Assembly: GCA_900552645.1 (NCBI GenBank) | Contig: USAN01000001.1 | Location: 558,001 to 622,000, forward strand | Reading direction: 5' to 3' | Source: an uncultured Bacteroides sp. | GTDB taxonomy: Bacteria; Bacteroidota; Bacteroidia; Bacteroidales; Bacteroidaceae | Length of the DNA stretch: 64,000 bases | In this document: piece by piece, positions 44,077 through 53,706 of the stretch | Layout: every line of letters starts with the position of its first letter | How positions within the stretch are numbered: the first letter of the stretch is position 1 | Program-made: the position numbers and the translations under genes | The notes under the pieces: generated by a model | The model's input: only the letters and a program-made list of their open reading frames with translations | What the model was told of the DNA's origin: nothing | Databases searched by the model: none

Positions 44077-47000
44077 TTATCTTATCTCCTCCAATTCATT
44101 ATTATAAACATACCATATAAATCCTCGTACATTATTGTATCCCATCTTTGTAAGAATAATCATGTAATCCTTTACCTGCTTATTGTATACATCCTGTCTA
44201 TTACCAAATTTAAAATCGACTACTACAACTTCTCCCGGTTTCATCATTACCCTGTCGGGTCTTTTGGTTCGTAATTCATTTCCCTCCTTATAGATGATGG
44301 CACACTCGTTGTAAAGCGTCCACTCTCCCGAATACCAATCCTTTACACGTGGATTATTAAGAGCCCAATGAGTGAATTTCATTATTTGCTTCTCTTGTTC
44401 GTCAGATTCAATAAGTCCTTCGAAGCGTAGTCTCTCTACCGCAGTAGATATATCATTTTGTGTTTCAATACACGAGAACAGTTTATGAAGCAATTGTCCT
44501 CTTTTTATATATCCCTCTTCGTCTCCATCAATGAACTCGGCCGATTTATTGGACTGTTGAAACTCTATTCGTGTATCAATACTTTCAAGATGAAGTTCTA
44601 TCTGTTGTGGAATGGCAAGGAGTATATTGTTAGACTCCTGTTGAATATTTTTGCGTTCGGGAACAAAAAGTGAACCTCCTTCATACACAATATCTTCGGC
44701 TTTTTCCTTCTCATTATTGTTGTTCTCAATATTGTCTTCCTCATCCTCCTTATCTTTCTCTTTATTCATTAATGTGATATTTAGTCCTCCGTTCTCGGAT
44801 TTTGCAGAAACATTTTCCAAAACATCTGACAAGAGTTTCGATACTGTTCCTGCTTTATTACCATTGCACCATATTATAAGGTTATTCTTAGCGCGTGTAA
44901 AAGCCACATAAAGGATATTGAGATTGTCTACCCAAAGTTGCAAACGCTCTTCTATATAATCGTTCATGTAGACAGACTGTTTCATTATTGAAGAGTAATT
45001 TACCGGTACGATATCAAGATTATTGAATGGCTCGGTCAACGGAGAACACCATATTATGTCATTGTAGGTTTCGTTCTCCATTTTCCAATCACAGAATGGT
45101 ATTAATACCGTATGATATTCAAGTCCCTTGGATTTGTGCACAGACAATATTCGTATACCCTCCATTTCGCCCGAAGGAATAGTTTTATAGCACAACTTAT
45201 CTTGCCAGAAGGTAAGAAAAGAAGATATATCCGACGAATTATTCTGCAAGTAATTTGTAACCGCATCAAAGAAAGCACAAAGATAGGCATCCTGTTTCTC
45301 TATTTTCTGAATATGGAATATGTTGAAAATTTTTTCAATAAGTTCGTATAGAGGCATCATGCTAAGTACACCTGCCGTCAAAATAAAATCTTGTGGCAGA
45401 TAATCTTCTATATTGTTGAATAAGATAGTATTTACATCAATATTTTTCTTCAATACATCATTTTGATAGGAGAGAGCCAATTGTGCCTTTGATATATTGT
45501 CTTCTTGATTTGCAAGGAACGTAAGTGCATCAATAATCATACATATAGCAAGTGAAGCATCCATACGGAATGCCTCATCCGATACTATTCTATAATTAGT
45601 ATTTTTGTCGAAATAGTCGGCTATCAAAGGAATATTCTTGTTTTTGCGTACAAGAATAGCGATCTCTTTTTGTGATATTCCATTTTCTATAAGTTTTTCA
45701 ACTTCGGCTGCCAGTTGCTGTAATGTATCGTCAGTATACGATATATCTTCCTTCTTCGAGATGAATGTGGCTTTTACATACCCTTTATCTTTATTCTTGT
45801 CGGTCTCCTGGCAAACATCGTTATAAGCTTTAAGCAAATCATCACAGTTTTTCCCAAAATCTTCAACATATATATCGTTCAATATCTTACATGCTTCTGT
45901 AAATACAATATTGTTGAATTCGATTATATTACCAGAACTTCTTCTATTAGTCTGTAAGTTTTTCAATGTAACAGGAAAAATATCAATATTGGTATTTAAT
46001 CCATTTAATATGCCCCAGTCACCGTTTCTCCATCTATAAATGGATTGTTTTACATCGCCTACTATAAGACTATCCGAACCTTGTGAAAGTCCTTCAAGAA
46101 GAAGTAGCTTAAAGTTGTCCCATTGCATTTTAGAAGTATCCTGAAATTCATCTATCATTACATGTTTTATTGTTGTACCTAATTTCTCGAATACGAATGA
46201 TGGATCATCTTTATTTATAAGTTTATGCAGTAATGCATTTGTATCGGCAAGAAGAAATCTATTATTTTCATAATTCAATGTTCTAACCTCCTCGTCTATA
46301 TTTGAAAGCAGTCTTATATTATTAATATACTTAAGTGACAGATTACATGAATTTATAATCATGTTATTCTTTTTCCTTAAATTTTCTGATTCCTCAAGTA
46401 AAGGTATTAGCTCGCTATTTACCAAGGCTACTATCTCTTCTCTTCTTTTTGAAGTCTTGTTTACCCATCCATCTTCACTCTCAAGGCAGTTAAGAACGGT
46501 AGCATTAACAACTCCATCGTCAAAAATTCCTTTATTGAGTTTTCCGAAGTATCCTGCAATTCCTGTTGCTCCTCTCTTAAAATCTTTCTCGGTAAGCCCA
46601 TTCATATCCAAGATGCTGTAAAACTGTTCAGGAATACTCTTAATCTGAGATTCGGCCTCCTTGTATATATCTGTCAGATCTTTCCTGTATTTAGTTATAT
46701 AATCCTTGTCCTTAAGTTTTTCGCGTAGTGCAACCCCTTTTTCTATGAAGTTTTCATTAAATATATGACGTCCAAAATCTTTAATTTCCTTATCAACTTT
46801 CCATTTCTTATCGTCAGATATTTTCTCTTCAATATAATCTAGAAGCCAGTATAGCACCGGCGATTTTCTGTCAAGTTTCTCAATCATAGAATCCACAGCA
46901 TCTGATAGTACAGAAATATTGTCAAGCTCTATGTTTAAGTTAGCTCCCAATTCCAATTCTCTAGCCATGTTTCGCATTACCGACTGAAAGAAAGAGTCTA

Positions 47001-47334
47001 TTGTCTCTACTCTGAAACGACTATAATCATGAATCATCATATTTAGTGCTGTTCCGGCTTTCTTTCTAATATCTTCATCGGGAAGCTTTATATCTTCTTT
47101 TATTTTGTTAAGATAAGCATCAGAGTCTTTTTCTCCTTTCCATATTCCGTACAGCTGACTAAGGATACGCTCTTTCATTTCGGTAGTAGCTTTGTTGGTA
47201 AATGTTACTGCAAGAATGTTACGGTAAGCTTTCGGATTATTTATAAGAAGTTTTATATACTCTACTGCGAGAGTAAAAGTTTTGCCCGAACCAGCCGAGG
47301 CTTTGTAAACTAAAAGTTGAGGATTATAAATCAT
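44077..47334 (-). CDS. AddA-like UvrD-family helicase-nuclease
   Basis: A 1085-residue superfamily 1 helicase from the ATG at 47334. Walker A is YKASAGSGKTFTLA near the N-terminus; helicase motif II is MIDEFQDTS, motif IV QSIYRWR, and motif VI LYVAFTRAKNNLII. A C-terminal PD-(D/E)XK nuclease domain is seen in RPDRVMM...VVVDFKFG...YNKQVKDYM. Together with the next gene it forms an AddAB-type complex. A longer in-frame start at 47385 exists; the chosen start lies inside an inverted repeat. Confidence 0.88.
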   Translation of the reverse strand: MIYNPQLLVYKASAGSGKTFTLAVEYIKLLINNPKAYRNILAVTFTNKATTEMKERILSQLYGIWKGEKDSDAYLNKIKEDIKLPDEDIRKKAGTALNMMIHDYSRFRVETIDSFFQSVMRNMARELELGANLNIELDNISVLSDAVDSMIEKLDRKSPVLYWLLDYIEEKISDDKKWKVDKEIKDFGRHIFNENFIEKGVALREKLKDKDYITKYRKDLTDIYKEAESQIKSIPEQFYSILDMNGLTEKDFKRGATGIAGYFGKLNKGIFDDGVVNATVLNCLESEDGWVNKTSKRREEIVALVNSELIPLLEESENLRKKNNMIINSCNLSLKYINNIRLLSNIDEEVRTLNYENNRFLLADTNALLHKLINKDDPSFVFEKLGTTIKHVMIDEFQDTSKMQWDNFKLLLLEGLSQGSDSLIVGDVKQSIYRWRNGDWGILNGLNTNIDIFPVTLKNLQTNRRSSGNIIEFNNIVFTEACKILNDIYVEDFGKNCDDLLKAYNDVCQETDKNKDKGYVKATFISKKEDISYTDDTLQQLAAEVEKLIENGISQKEIAILVRKNKNIPLIADYFDKNTNYRIVSDEAFRMDASLAICMIIDALTFLANQEDNISKAQLALSYQNDVLKKNIDVNTILFNNIEDYLPQDFILTAGVLSMMPLYELIEKIFNIFHIQKIEKQDAYLCAFFDAVTNYLQNNSSDISSFLTFWQDKLCYKTIPSGEMEGIRILSVHKSKGLEYHTVLIPFCDWKMENETYNDIIWCSPLTEPFNNLDIVPVNYSSIMKQSVYMNDYIEERLQLWVDNLNILYVAFTRAKNNLIIWCNGNKAGTVSKLLSDVLENVSAKSENGGLNITLMNKEKDKEDEEDNIENNNNEKEKAEDIVYEGGSLFVPERKNIQQESNNILLAIPQQIELHLESIDTRIEFQQSNKSAEFIDGDEEGYIKRGQLLHKLFSCIETQNDISTAVERLRFEGLIESDEQEKQIMKFTHWALNNPRVKDWYSGEWTLYNECAIIYKEGNELRTKRPDRVMMKPGEVVVVDFKFGNRQDVYNKQVKDYMIILTKMGYNNVRGFIWYVYNNELEEIR

Positions 47335-47376
47335 GCCTTTATATTTTCTTGTCACAAAGAAACTATAAAGGCATGA
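47331..47376 (-). promoter_or_regulatory. 13-bp perfect inverted repeat covering the addA-like start codon
   Basis: tcatgcctttata (47331-47343) and tataaaggcatga (47364-47376) pair exactly around a 20-base loop. The mRNA 3' arm contains the AAAGG and the ATG of the helicase gene, so the hairpin would hide the translation start. Confidence 0.6.
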
Positions 47377-47400
47377 AGAATGCAATATCTTTAAATGTTT

Positions 47401-49068
47401 TTAGTCGGTTATATCTTGATAAAGGAAACGTTTTATACTTTTCTTGGCTGTTTTCTCAAACTCTTCAGGATATATTCTAAAGGAGGATATCTGAGAATAA
47501 TGTGGAAGTACATTGTTTAAACTTTTCCTGTTATGTTCTAATTCCCTAATTAAATCTTCATTCTTAAGTCCATTATTGAATGCCTCCTCCGAATCGGGAT
47601 ATACAAGGGCTACCAATTTTTCATTGTTTAGTATAACCAGGGATTCCGATATATAAGGCATATTGTTTAGTTTCGATTCAATTTCTTCAGGATAAATATT
47701 TTGTCCCGAAGATGTGAGAAGCATATTTTTGCAACGACCTTTTATATAAAAATGCCCATCTTTATCTACTATTGCCATATCGCCGGTATGAAGCCATCCT
47801 TCGCTATCTATTACCTGATTTGTGGCTTCTTCGTTCTTGTAATATCCCAGCATAACATTCTCTCCTCTACATACAAGTTCGCCTGGTATCTTATGAGGAT
47901 TTTCCGAAATAATTTTCACTTCCATTCTGCTGGCTGCCTTTCCACACGATCCATATCTTAAATCTTTCCAGTGATTATGGCATATAGTAGGTCCGCATTC
48001 GGTCATTCCATATACAATAGTGTAGGGGAAGTTAATAGATCTTACGAATGCCTCAACTTCGGCATTGAATGGCGCTCCTCCAATAAGTATCTCGATGAAA
48101 TTCCCTCCAAATACTTCGATAGATTTCTTTCTTATCTTCTCCTTAATCTTATCATTTATAATAGGTACATGAAGCAGCAGCTTTCCAAGTTTATTATCAA
48201 CTTTTGGCAGAATGTTCTTCTTGAAAATCTTCTCTACAATCAATGGAACGCAAGCTATAACTCGTGGACGTATTTCGGCAAAAGACTCAGCTATTATTTT
48301 AGGAGACGGAATACGAGTAAGAAACCATATATGTGCGCCAAAACTAAACCCATACAAAAAATCGAATACCATTCCAAATACGTGGCCTAATGGTAACATT
48401 GATACAATATTCTCACCAGGTTTTATGCCAATTTTTTCGTTACAGTATAATACATTAGATAGTATACTTCTATATGATAACATCACTCCCTTTGAAAAAC
48501 CAGTAGTACCTGATGTGTAGTTTATTATAACAAGGTCGTCCAATGAGCTCTCTTCCTTATAGCATACATCATCTGCACGGAAGCGGCATGGAAATTTATT
48601 TCCGAAAAACTCATTTAGATGTTCGCGGGCATACGTAAGTTTGTCCGATCTGGATATAAGAAGTTCCCAATCATTTAACCCCAATATACCTTCCAGAGAG
48701 GGCATTGCTTCTTCATTAAGATTTTCCCAAACCTGATCGCCAACTATTAAAAGACGTGCATCGGAGTGATTTACAATATTATGAATTTGATCTGCTTTAA
48801 ACTCGTGAAGTATAGGTACAGCCACAGCGCCATAGGTAATTACTGATAGGAAAACTGTAGTCCAATTGGCACTGTTACGTCCACAAATAGCTATCTTGTC
48901 TCCCTTTTTTATACCTGCATTATAAAATACAATATGAATTTTCTCTATTTTTCGTGCTACGTCACGATACTGGTAAGTAACTCCTTTATAGTCGGTCAAT
49001 GCGTTTAAATACCAATTACTCTTAATACTATTTTCTATTAGTTTTATAAAACTTCTGTTTAATTCCAT
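47401..49068 (-). CDS. AMP-dependent long-chain fatty acid-CoA ligase
   Basis: A 555-residue adenylate-forming enzyme. The ATP signature is INYTSGTTGFSKGVMLS, followed by YGMTECGPT, GWLHTGDMAIVDKDGHFYIKGR and a C-terminal lysine region (KTAKKSIKRF). Among adenylating enzymes it is closest to acyl-CoA synthetases; chain length is not predictable. In-frame starts at 49083 (ATG) and 49104 (TTG) exist; the TTG forms part of a -7 box and is rejected. It is upstream of the addAB-like pair on the same strand. Confidence 0.9.
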   Translation of the reverse strand: MELNRSFIKLIENSIKSNWYLNALTDYKGVTYQYRDVARKIEKIHIVFYNAGIKKGDKIAICGRNSANWTTVFLSVITYGAVAVPILHEFKADQIHNIVNHSDARLLIVGDQVWENLNEEAMPSLEGILGLNDWELLISRSDKLTYAREHLNEFFGNKFPCRFRADDVCYKEESSLDDLVIINYTSGTTGFSKGVMLSYRSILSNVLYCNEKIGIKPGENIVSMLPLGHVFGMVFDFLYGFSFGAHIWFLTRIPSPKIIAESFAEIRPRVIACVPLIVEKIFKKNILPKVDNKLGKLLLHVPIINDKIKEKIRKKSIEVFGGNFIEILIGGAPFNAEVEAFVRSINFPYTIVYGMTECGPTICHNHWKDLRYGSCGKAASRMEVKIISENPHKIPGELVCRGENVMLGYYKNEEATNQVIDSEGWLHTGDMAIVDKDGHFYIKGRCKNMLLTSSGQNIYPEEIESKLNNMPYISESLVILNNEKLVALVYPDSEEAFNNGLKNEDLIRELEHNRKSLNNVLPHYSQISSFRIYPEEFEKTAKKSIKRFLYQDITD

Positions 49069-49101
49069 ATTGTTTTTGCACATATTTATAAGAAATGTGC
49101 G

Positions 49102-49109
49102 CAAATTTA
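49102..49109 (-). promoter_or_regulatory. -7 box upstream of the acyl-CoA ligase gene
   Basis: TAAATTTG on the minus strand, about 34 bases before the ATG at 49068. No exact TTG is seen at -33. Confidence 0.45.
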
Positions 49110-49182
49110 GAAAAATACATATATTAAGTAATAGTACACAATGCTTTTAACAAATATTTAACGGTGTGATCTTTTATAAAGT

Positions 49183-49665
49183 TTAATTAATACCAAAAAG
49201 TGAAGGTGTTATAGGAATATCTTGGTTACTGATATTTAGTGTGTTAATTACTTTTCCTCCTGGTTCGAAGAAAATATAAAAGCTCTCCGAACTATTGTCT
49301 TGATTAACTTTTACAATATATTGTTCTTGTTGGGATGGAAATTGTATCCAGTATACATTAAGAACATTCCATTGCGAATACTGAGTAAACATGAACACTG
49401 TATATACATTCGAAGGAAGTTCATCGGTAGTTTCCAAATCGGTTACGCTCATTATCCATTTTGCGTTATTGTCAAACCATACTTTTTTACTGAATTCATT
49501 TAATTCGAACTGAGCGATATGAAATATACCACTTTCAGACCAGATAACATTTTCGGCATCCGGATACACTTTCATCAAGGAATCCTGATATAACGTATTG
49601 GTCTGTGAATAACAGAGTGAGAATATAAAAAATAGTATGACAGATAGATAATAACGTGATTTCAT
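49183..49665 (-). CDS. PepSY-like secreted protein
   Basis: A 160-residue protein with a signal peptide (about 1-20, ending LCYSQ). Two similar blocks, YPDAENVIWSESGIFHIAQFELNEFSKKVWFDNNAKWIMSVTDLE-type and the later WNVLNVYWIQFPSQQEQYIVKVNQ, have the paired layout of Bacteroides PepSY-like (DUF2874, BLIP-fold) periplasmic proteins. Function unknown. It stands alone upstream of a small gene on the other strand. Confidence 0.65.
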   Translation of the reverse strand: MKSRYYLSVILFFIFSLCYSQTNTLYQDSLMKVYPDAENVIWSESGIFHIAQFELNEFSKKVWFDNNAKWIMSVTDLETTDELPSNVYTVFMFTQYSQWNVLNVYWIQFPSQQEQYIVKVNQDNSSESFYIFFEPGGKVINTLNISNQDIPITPSLFGIN

Positions 49666-49803
49666 ATGGTATATATTTATTATAGTACTTTCGATAAAAC
49701 AGAAATATATTTTTTTTGTTTACCTGTAATAATAATAGGTTTATAAAAAGTTTTTAATATGATATAAGTTTATATATTTGCGGCGATTTTAAAACAAGAT
49801 ATT

Positions 49804-50013
49804 ATGGACACATTTGATATATATTTTAAAGACTCTGAAGAGACTATTAATAAGGGGTTTAATATAAAAGATAAAGATAAAGCCATAAGGATGGCACAAG
49901 ATATGCTAAGAGACCGTAAAGGATTCGTAAAGCAGTTTAATGGAGGAGAAATAATGGTAAAATGTAAGGAAACCGATACGGTAGTATGGAAAGATAATAT
50001 AAATATCTTATAG
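49804..50013 (+). CDS. Small hypothetical protein (69 aa)
   Basis: A 69-residue charged protein with no signal peptide. A -7 box TATATTTG (49773-49780) lies 24 bases before the ATG and a terminator follows, so it looks like an independent monocistronic gene. No family is recognised; the alternation of helix (DKDKAIRMAQDMLRDRKG) and strand (GEIMVKCKETDTVVW) is protein-like. Confidence 0.65.
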   Translation: MDTFDIYFKDSEETINKGFNIKDKDKAIRMAQDMLRDRKGFVKQFNGGEIMVKCKETDTVVWKDNINIL

Positions 50014-50070
50014 AAAGGATGGATGTATTATAACGATTAGATAATCTGTTATTTATTATAGAATAAATAA

Positions 50071-50115
50071 AAAAAGGACAACTTCTAAGTTTTAAAAGCT
50101 GTCCTTTTTATAATT
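50071..50115. terminator. Bidirectional terminator between the small gene and GH20
   Basis: aaaaaggacaactt (50071-50084) pairs with aagctgtccttttt (50096-50109) with one G-U. A-runs and T-runs on both sides suit both converging genes. Confidence 0.8.
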
Positions 50116-50126
50116 ATATAGGAATA

Positions 50127-52475
50127 TTAGTGAAATAACTGTTCAGGAGTAACAGGCTGAAATTTTGCTTCATCTGCTTTTCTTATCTTTATTGATCCGT
50201 CATTCCATAATGAAGGCCATCCTCCTATTATATGACCAAGCAATACTACTTTAATTTCGTGCAGACCTTTAGATAATGCCATTGAAGAATCATGACGCGA
50301 GAAACGTTTTACCTCTCCTTCATTGTTAATCAATAGCTTGCCATCAATCCATACTTGTTCGTTATCTGACGAGAAGTAATAAACTCCATCAGCTGGAATA
50401 TTAATATATCCTGTAGCGATTGCACTATATTGCTCTACGCCACGCATGCTTTCTGTAGTCTTTACCTGACTGCGTATTTCACGAAGATTGTTTATCTTAA
50501 GATTCTTCCACTCTTTTGCATTTGCAAGATCGGCAGTTTTGAAATATGTGCCCATTGTCATCTTCATATCCAATCCAGGAGTAGCATTCGGTACATTCTT
50601 TGCAGGCGAAAGAGTCTGCTTCTCTACTGTGATAGTACGAGTAGGACTCATCTTACCTGAAGGAAGCATAGTGCGTATCTTAAGTATTGTACTTTCTTTA
50701 ATGTTTATAGGTCCTGTATATTGTTTAGATCTTACATTAGGCTCAGTTCCATCAAGGGTATATACCATAGGATATGGACGTGAAACGGTAAATTCAAGAT
50801 TAGCTTCGTCTGTAAATGCAACGAAATTACAAGAACCGTTTGGCTGTTCAGGCTGTGGTATGTGATAGTTTATTCCATGAGCGTCAAGACGTACATAAGC
50901 ATCGTTTATACGACGTTCAAAATCTTTGTAATCCTTGTTGTCGAGTTTAGTCCATGCAATTTCGGCTACTGCAAGCAAGCGAGGATACATTCTGAACTCC
51001 ATGATATCTGTATTGTACATATACTCCGACCAGTTGTTGCACTGTACGCCCTTTACAAAATTCTCTTTGCCCATAGAAACTAAAGTATCTGGTACCGGAT
51101 TATAGTTGTAAACTTTTTCAAGAGTTGTAACTCCACCAATAGAAACAGGTTCAATCTTAGAATCGCCCTGGAAATTGTCGAGGTACATTCCATTACCTGC
51201 AGGAGTCATTATTACGTCGTGATTTTGAAGTGCCGATGCAATACCTCCCTCTTCACCACGCCATGACATTACAGTAGCATTAGGGCTAAGACCACCTTCA
51301 AGAATTTCGTCCCAACCGATTATTTTCTTGCCATGTTTAGCCAGAATCTTTTCCATTCTCTGAATAACGTAACTCTGAAGACGCTCTTCGGCAGTATGTT
51401 TGCCATCGGATTCAAGTCCTTCAGCCTTGATACGAGCTTGACACTTATCGCAATTTTTCCAGCTGGTTTTAGGACATTCATCACCACCTATGTGGAAGTA
51501 AGTACCTGGAAAAAGTGGAGCCATCTCTTCTACAACATCTTCGAGGAATTTGAACATGTCTTCTTTACCTGGACACATTACAATATCTTCAACTCCCCAT
51601 ATAATACGAGGGGTAATTTCTTCGCCTTTGCAAGAAAGGTGTGGATAAGCAGCGATTGCAGCAAGTTCGTGTCCGGGAGTTTCGAGTTCTGGAATAACAG
51701 TAATGAACCTATCGGCTGCATATTTAACAATGTCTTTGATTTCTTCCTGAGTATAATAACCTTTATGTTCAGTTCCTTCGCCTTCAGTTCTTTTTGAACC
51801 TATTTCTGTAAGCTTAGGATATTTTTTTATTTCGATTCTCCATCCTTGGTCTTCTGTAAGGTGGAAGTGAAGTGTATTGATTTTGAAAAGAGCCATAACA
51901 TCAATCTGTTTTTTTACATTCTCTACAGGAATGAAATGGCGGCATGGATCAAGCATGACGCCACGATATGCAAATCGTGGCGCATCATTGATTGTTACAC
52001 ATGGTACACTCCAGTCTATGTTTACAAACTTAGTGTTGCTTTCTACTTGTGCAGGAAGTAATTGCATAAAACTCTGCATTCCGTAAAATAAACCTTTAGG
52101 CGTTTTAGCCAAGATTTTAACACCTTTCTTAGTTACAGATAGCTTGTATTGATCTTCTTCATACATAAGTGCAGGATTCATGATCAATGTAATGTTACCA
52201 AGTTTCTCTTTTTCCGTAAGATTAAAGTCGTAACCTGTAGAAACGTGTAGTTTTGAAGCAAAAAGCTCGGCGACAAGCTTTCCTTCGGGTGTGTTAGCGT
52301 ATATCGTGTTGTTTTGTGTCAAACGAAAACTACCTTCGTGTTTCTCTATCGAAACCGGTCGCGGTATAATATTAATGTTTTCATTGGTACTGTGTTGTGG
52401 TACTATTGTTTTTGCATGTGAAGTATAGCTTCCAAATGCAAAAATAGTGCATACCATCAAAATCAATTTTTTCAT
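50127..52475 (-). CDS. GH20 beta-N-acetylhexosaminidase
   Basis: A 782-residue exported enzyme with a signal peptide (about 1-21). An N-terminal GH20b domain (about 35-160) precedes the catalytic barrel (about 165-515), with HFHLTEDQGWR and the catalytic pair D332-E333 in HIGGDECPK. A Fn3/CHB-like segment (about 555-620, YTLDGTEPN) and a C-terminal PA14-like domain (about 640-770; YYFSSDNEQVWIDGKLLINNEG) follow. It removes terminal GlcNAc/GalNAc. The promoter may be TTTG-N19-TAACTTG near 52525-52555 on the minus strand. Confidence 0.94.
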   Translation of the reverse strand: MKKLILMVCTIFAFGSYTSHAKTIVPQHSTNENINIIPRPVSIEKHEGSFRLTQNNTIYANTPEGKLVAELFASKLHVSTGYDFNLTEKEKLGNITLIMNPALMYEEDQYKLSVTKKGVKILAKTPKGLFYGMQSFMQLLPAQVESNTKFVNIDWSVPCVTINDAPRFAYRGVMLDPCRHFIPVENVKKQIDVMALFKINTLHFHLTEDQGWRIEIKKYPKLTEIGSKRTEGEGTEHKGYYTQEEIKDIVKYAADRFITVIPELETPGHELAAIAAYPHLSCKGEEITPRIIWGVEDIVMCPGKEDMFKFLEDVVEEMAPLFPGTYFHIGGDECPKTSWKNCDKCQARIKAEGLESDGKHTAEERLQSYVIQRMEKILAKHGKKIIGWDEILEGGLSPNATVMSWRGEEGGIASALQNHDVIMTPAGNGMYLDNFQGDSKIEPVSIGGVTTLEKVYNYNPVPDTLVSMGKENFVKGVQCNNWSEYMYNTDIMEFRMYPRLLAVAEIAWTKLDNKDYKDFERRINDAYVRLDAHGINYHIPQPEQPNGSCNFVAFTDEANLEFTVSRPYPMVYTLDGTEPNVRSKQYTGPINIKESTILKIRTMLPSGKMSPTRTITVEKQTLSPAKNVPNATPGLDMKMTMGTYFKTADLANAKEWKNLKINNLREIRSQVKTTESMRGVEQYSAIATGYINIPADGVYYFSSDNEQVWIDGKLLINNEGEVKRFSRHDSSMALSKGLHEIKVVLLGHIIGGWPSLWNDGSIKIRKADEAKFQPVTPEQLFH

Positions 52476-52763
52476 GATAAAATTTATTATAAAGGTTAGT
52501 AAATAGTAATTATACTATCATTATCAATTCATTGTGCAAGTTAGTAAAAAAATGAATATGCACAAAATAATTAAGAAAGTAGGCCGAATATAATAAAATA
52601 ATTTAGTAAAAACAGGCCTTTAAATAATATATTTTATGAGTATTGCTTGAATTTGATAAAATATATAATTGTTTTATCTCGGGATCGTTGTAAACTTTAT
52701 GATAGAATTGTTATTGTTTTATGAATAATGTTGATGTATTTAAACATTAATTTTGTTTATAGA

Positions 52764-52795
52764 TTTGTTATTAAATCTATTAATAATTACTTTTG
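52764..52795 (+). promoter_or_regulatory. Promoter for DUF4286-ruvC(-uxuA)
   Basis: TTTG (52764-52767), 20 bases and TACTTTTG (52788-52795). The transcript would begin about 18 bases before the ATG at 52819, which supports that start. The other half of this 343-base divergent gap (52476-52763) is AT-rich and holds only the putative GH20 promoter. Confidence 0.65.
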
Positions 52796-52818
52796 AGAAC
52801 TATATAAAAATAAAGAAT

Positions 52819-53124
52819 ATGCTTATTTATAACACTACATATCAGATAGGTATAGCTGATGCACGTAATTTTGCAATATGGATAACCGAGTCGTATATCC
52901 CTAAAGTTGAAGAAAATGGAATTTTGAAAAATTCTCGCTTCTGTCAGATACTCAGCCATAAAGAACAAGATAGCGAATGCTTTTCTCTTCAGTGGGAAGT
53001 TGAAAATTCTGCAGAACTTCATAAATGGCATACATCACAAGGTATTAAACTTAATGATGAGATGATGCAGATATTTAAAGATAAGGTGGTAGGATTTTCT
53101 ACTTTAATGGAGGTGATAAAGTGA
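52819..53124 (+). CDS. DUF4286 family protein
   Basis: A 101-residue cytoplasmic protein of a Bacteroidetes-restricted family (MLIYNTTYQIG, WHTSQGIKLNDEMMQIFKDKVVGFSTLMEVI). The start at 52819 is set by the promoter; an upstream frame from 52753 overlaps it. Its stop overlaps the ruvC start (GTGA), and this pairing with ruvC is usual in Bacteroides, but its function is unknown. Confidence 0.85.
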   Translation: MLIYNTTYQIGIADARNFAIWITESYIPKVEENGILKNSRFCQILSHKEQDSECFSLQWEVENSAELHKWHTSQGIKLNDEMMQIFKDKVVGFSTLMEVIK

Positions 53125-53690
53125 TAAAACCTGTAAAGGAAAAGATTATTTTGGGTATTGATCCTGGTACTACTATAATGGGATATGGTCTTCTGAAAAT
53201 AACAGGAGTAAAGCCTCAGGTAATAACCATGGGAGTAATTGATTTAAGAAAGTATGGAGATCATTATTTAAAGTTAGGACGTATTTTTGAACGTGTAACT
53301 GGTATTATAGAGGCTTATTTGCCTGATGAATTGGCTATAGAGGCTCCTTTCTTTGGAAAGAATGTACAGTCTATGCTTAAATTAGGACGTGCACAAGGCG
53401 TTGCAATGGCTGCAGCTATAAGTAGGCAGATTCCTATTACCGAATATGCGCCTTTGAAAATAAAGATGGCTATAACTGGCAATGGTCAGGCCAGTAAAGA
53501 GCAGGTTGCAGATATGTTGAAGCGAATGTTGCACATACCCGAAAGTGAGATGTTGCCTTATATGGATGCTACAGATGGATTGGCTGCTGCTTATTGTCAT
53601 TATCTGCAGATGGGACGTCCTACTATAGAAAAAGGATATTCCAGTTGGAAGGATTATATAAATAAGAATCCTGATAAAATAAAAAAATAA
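53121..53690 (+). CDS. ruvC: Crossover junction endodeoxyribonuclease RuvC
   Basis: A 189-residue Holliday-junction resolvase. The four acidic catalytic residues are D14 (ILGIDPGTT), E74 (LAIEAPFF), D149 and D152 (YMDATDGLAAAYCH), spaced as in the E. coli enzyme. It starts with GTG overlapping the preceding stop, so translation is coupled. Confidence 0.96.
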   Translation: MIKPVKEKIILGIDPGTTIMGYGLLKITGVKPQVITMGVIDLRKYGDHYLKLGRIFERVTGIIEAYLPDELAIEAPFFGKNVQSMLKLGRAQGVAMAAAISRQIPITEYAPLKIKMAITGNGQASKEQVADMLKRMLHIPESEMLPYMDATDGLAAAYCHYLQMGRPTIEKGYSSWKDYINKNPDKIKK

Positions 53691-53706
53691 TTTATTTAAT
53701 AGTATT

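Noticed and set aside
47335..47385. Longer start of the AddA-like helicase at 47385
   Set aside because: The extra 17 residues precede the conserved N-terminal strand and Walker A without similarity to family members; kept only as an alternative because the inverted repeat makes the start uncertain.
49069..49104. Longer start for the acyl-CoA ligase (TTG at 49104)
   Set aside because: The TTG is the end of the -7 box TAAATTTG, so it would lie upstream of the transcript start.
51333..51797. 154-residue frame opposite the GH20 gene
   Set aside because: Phe/Ser-rich reverse-complement shadow of the GH20 barrel with no independent support.
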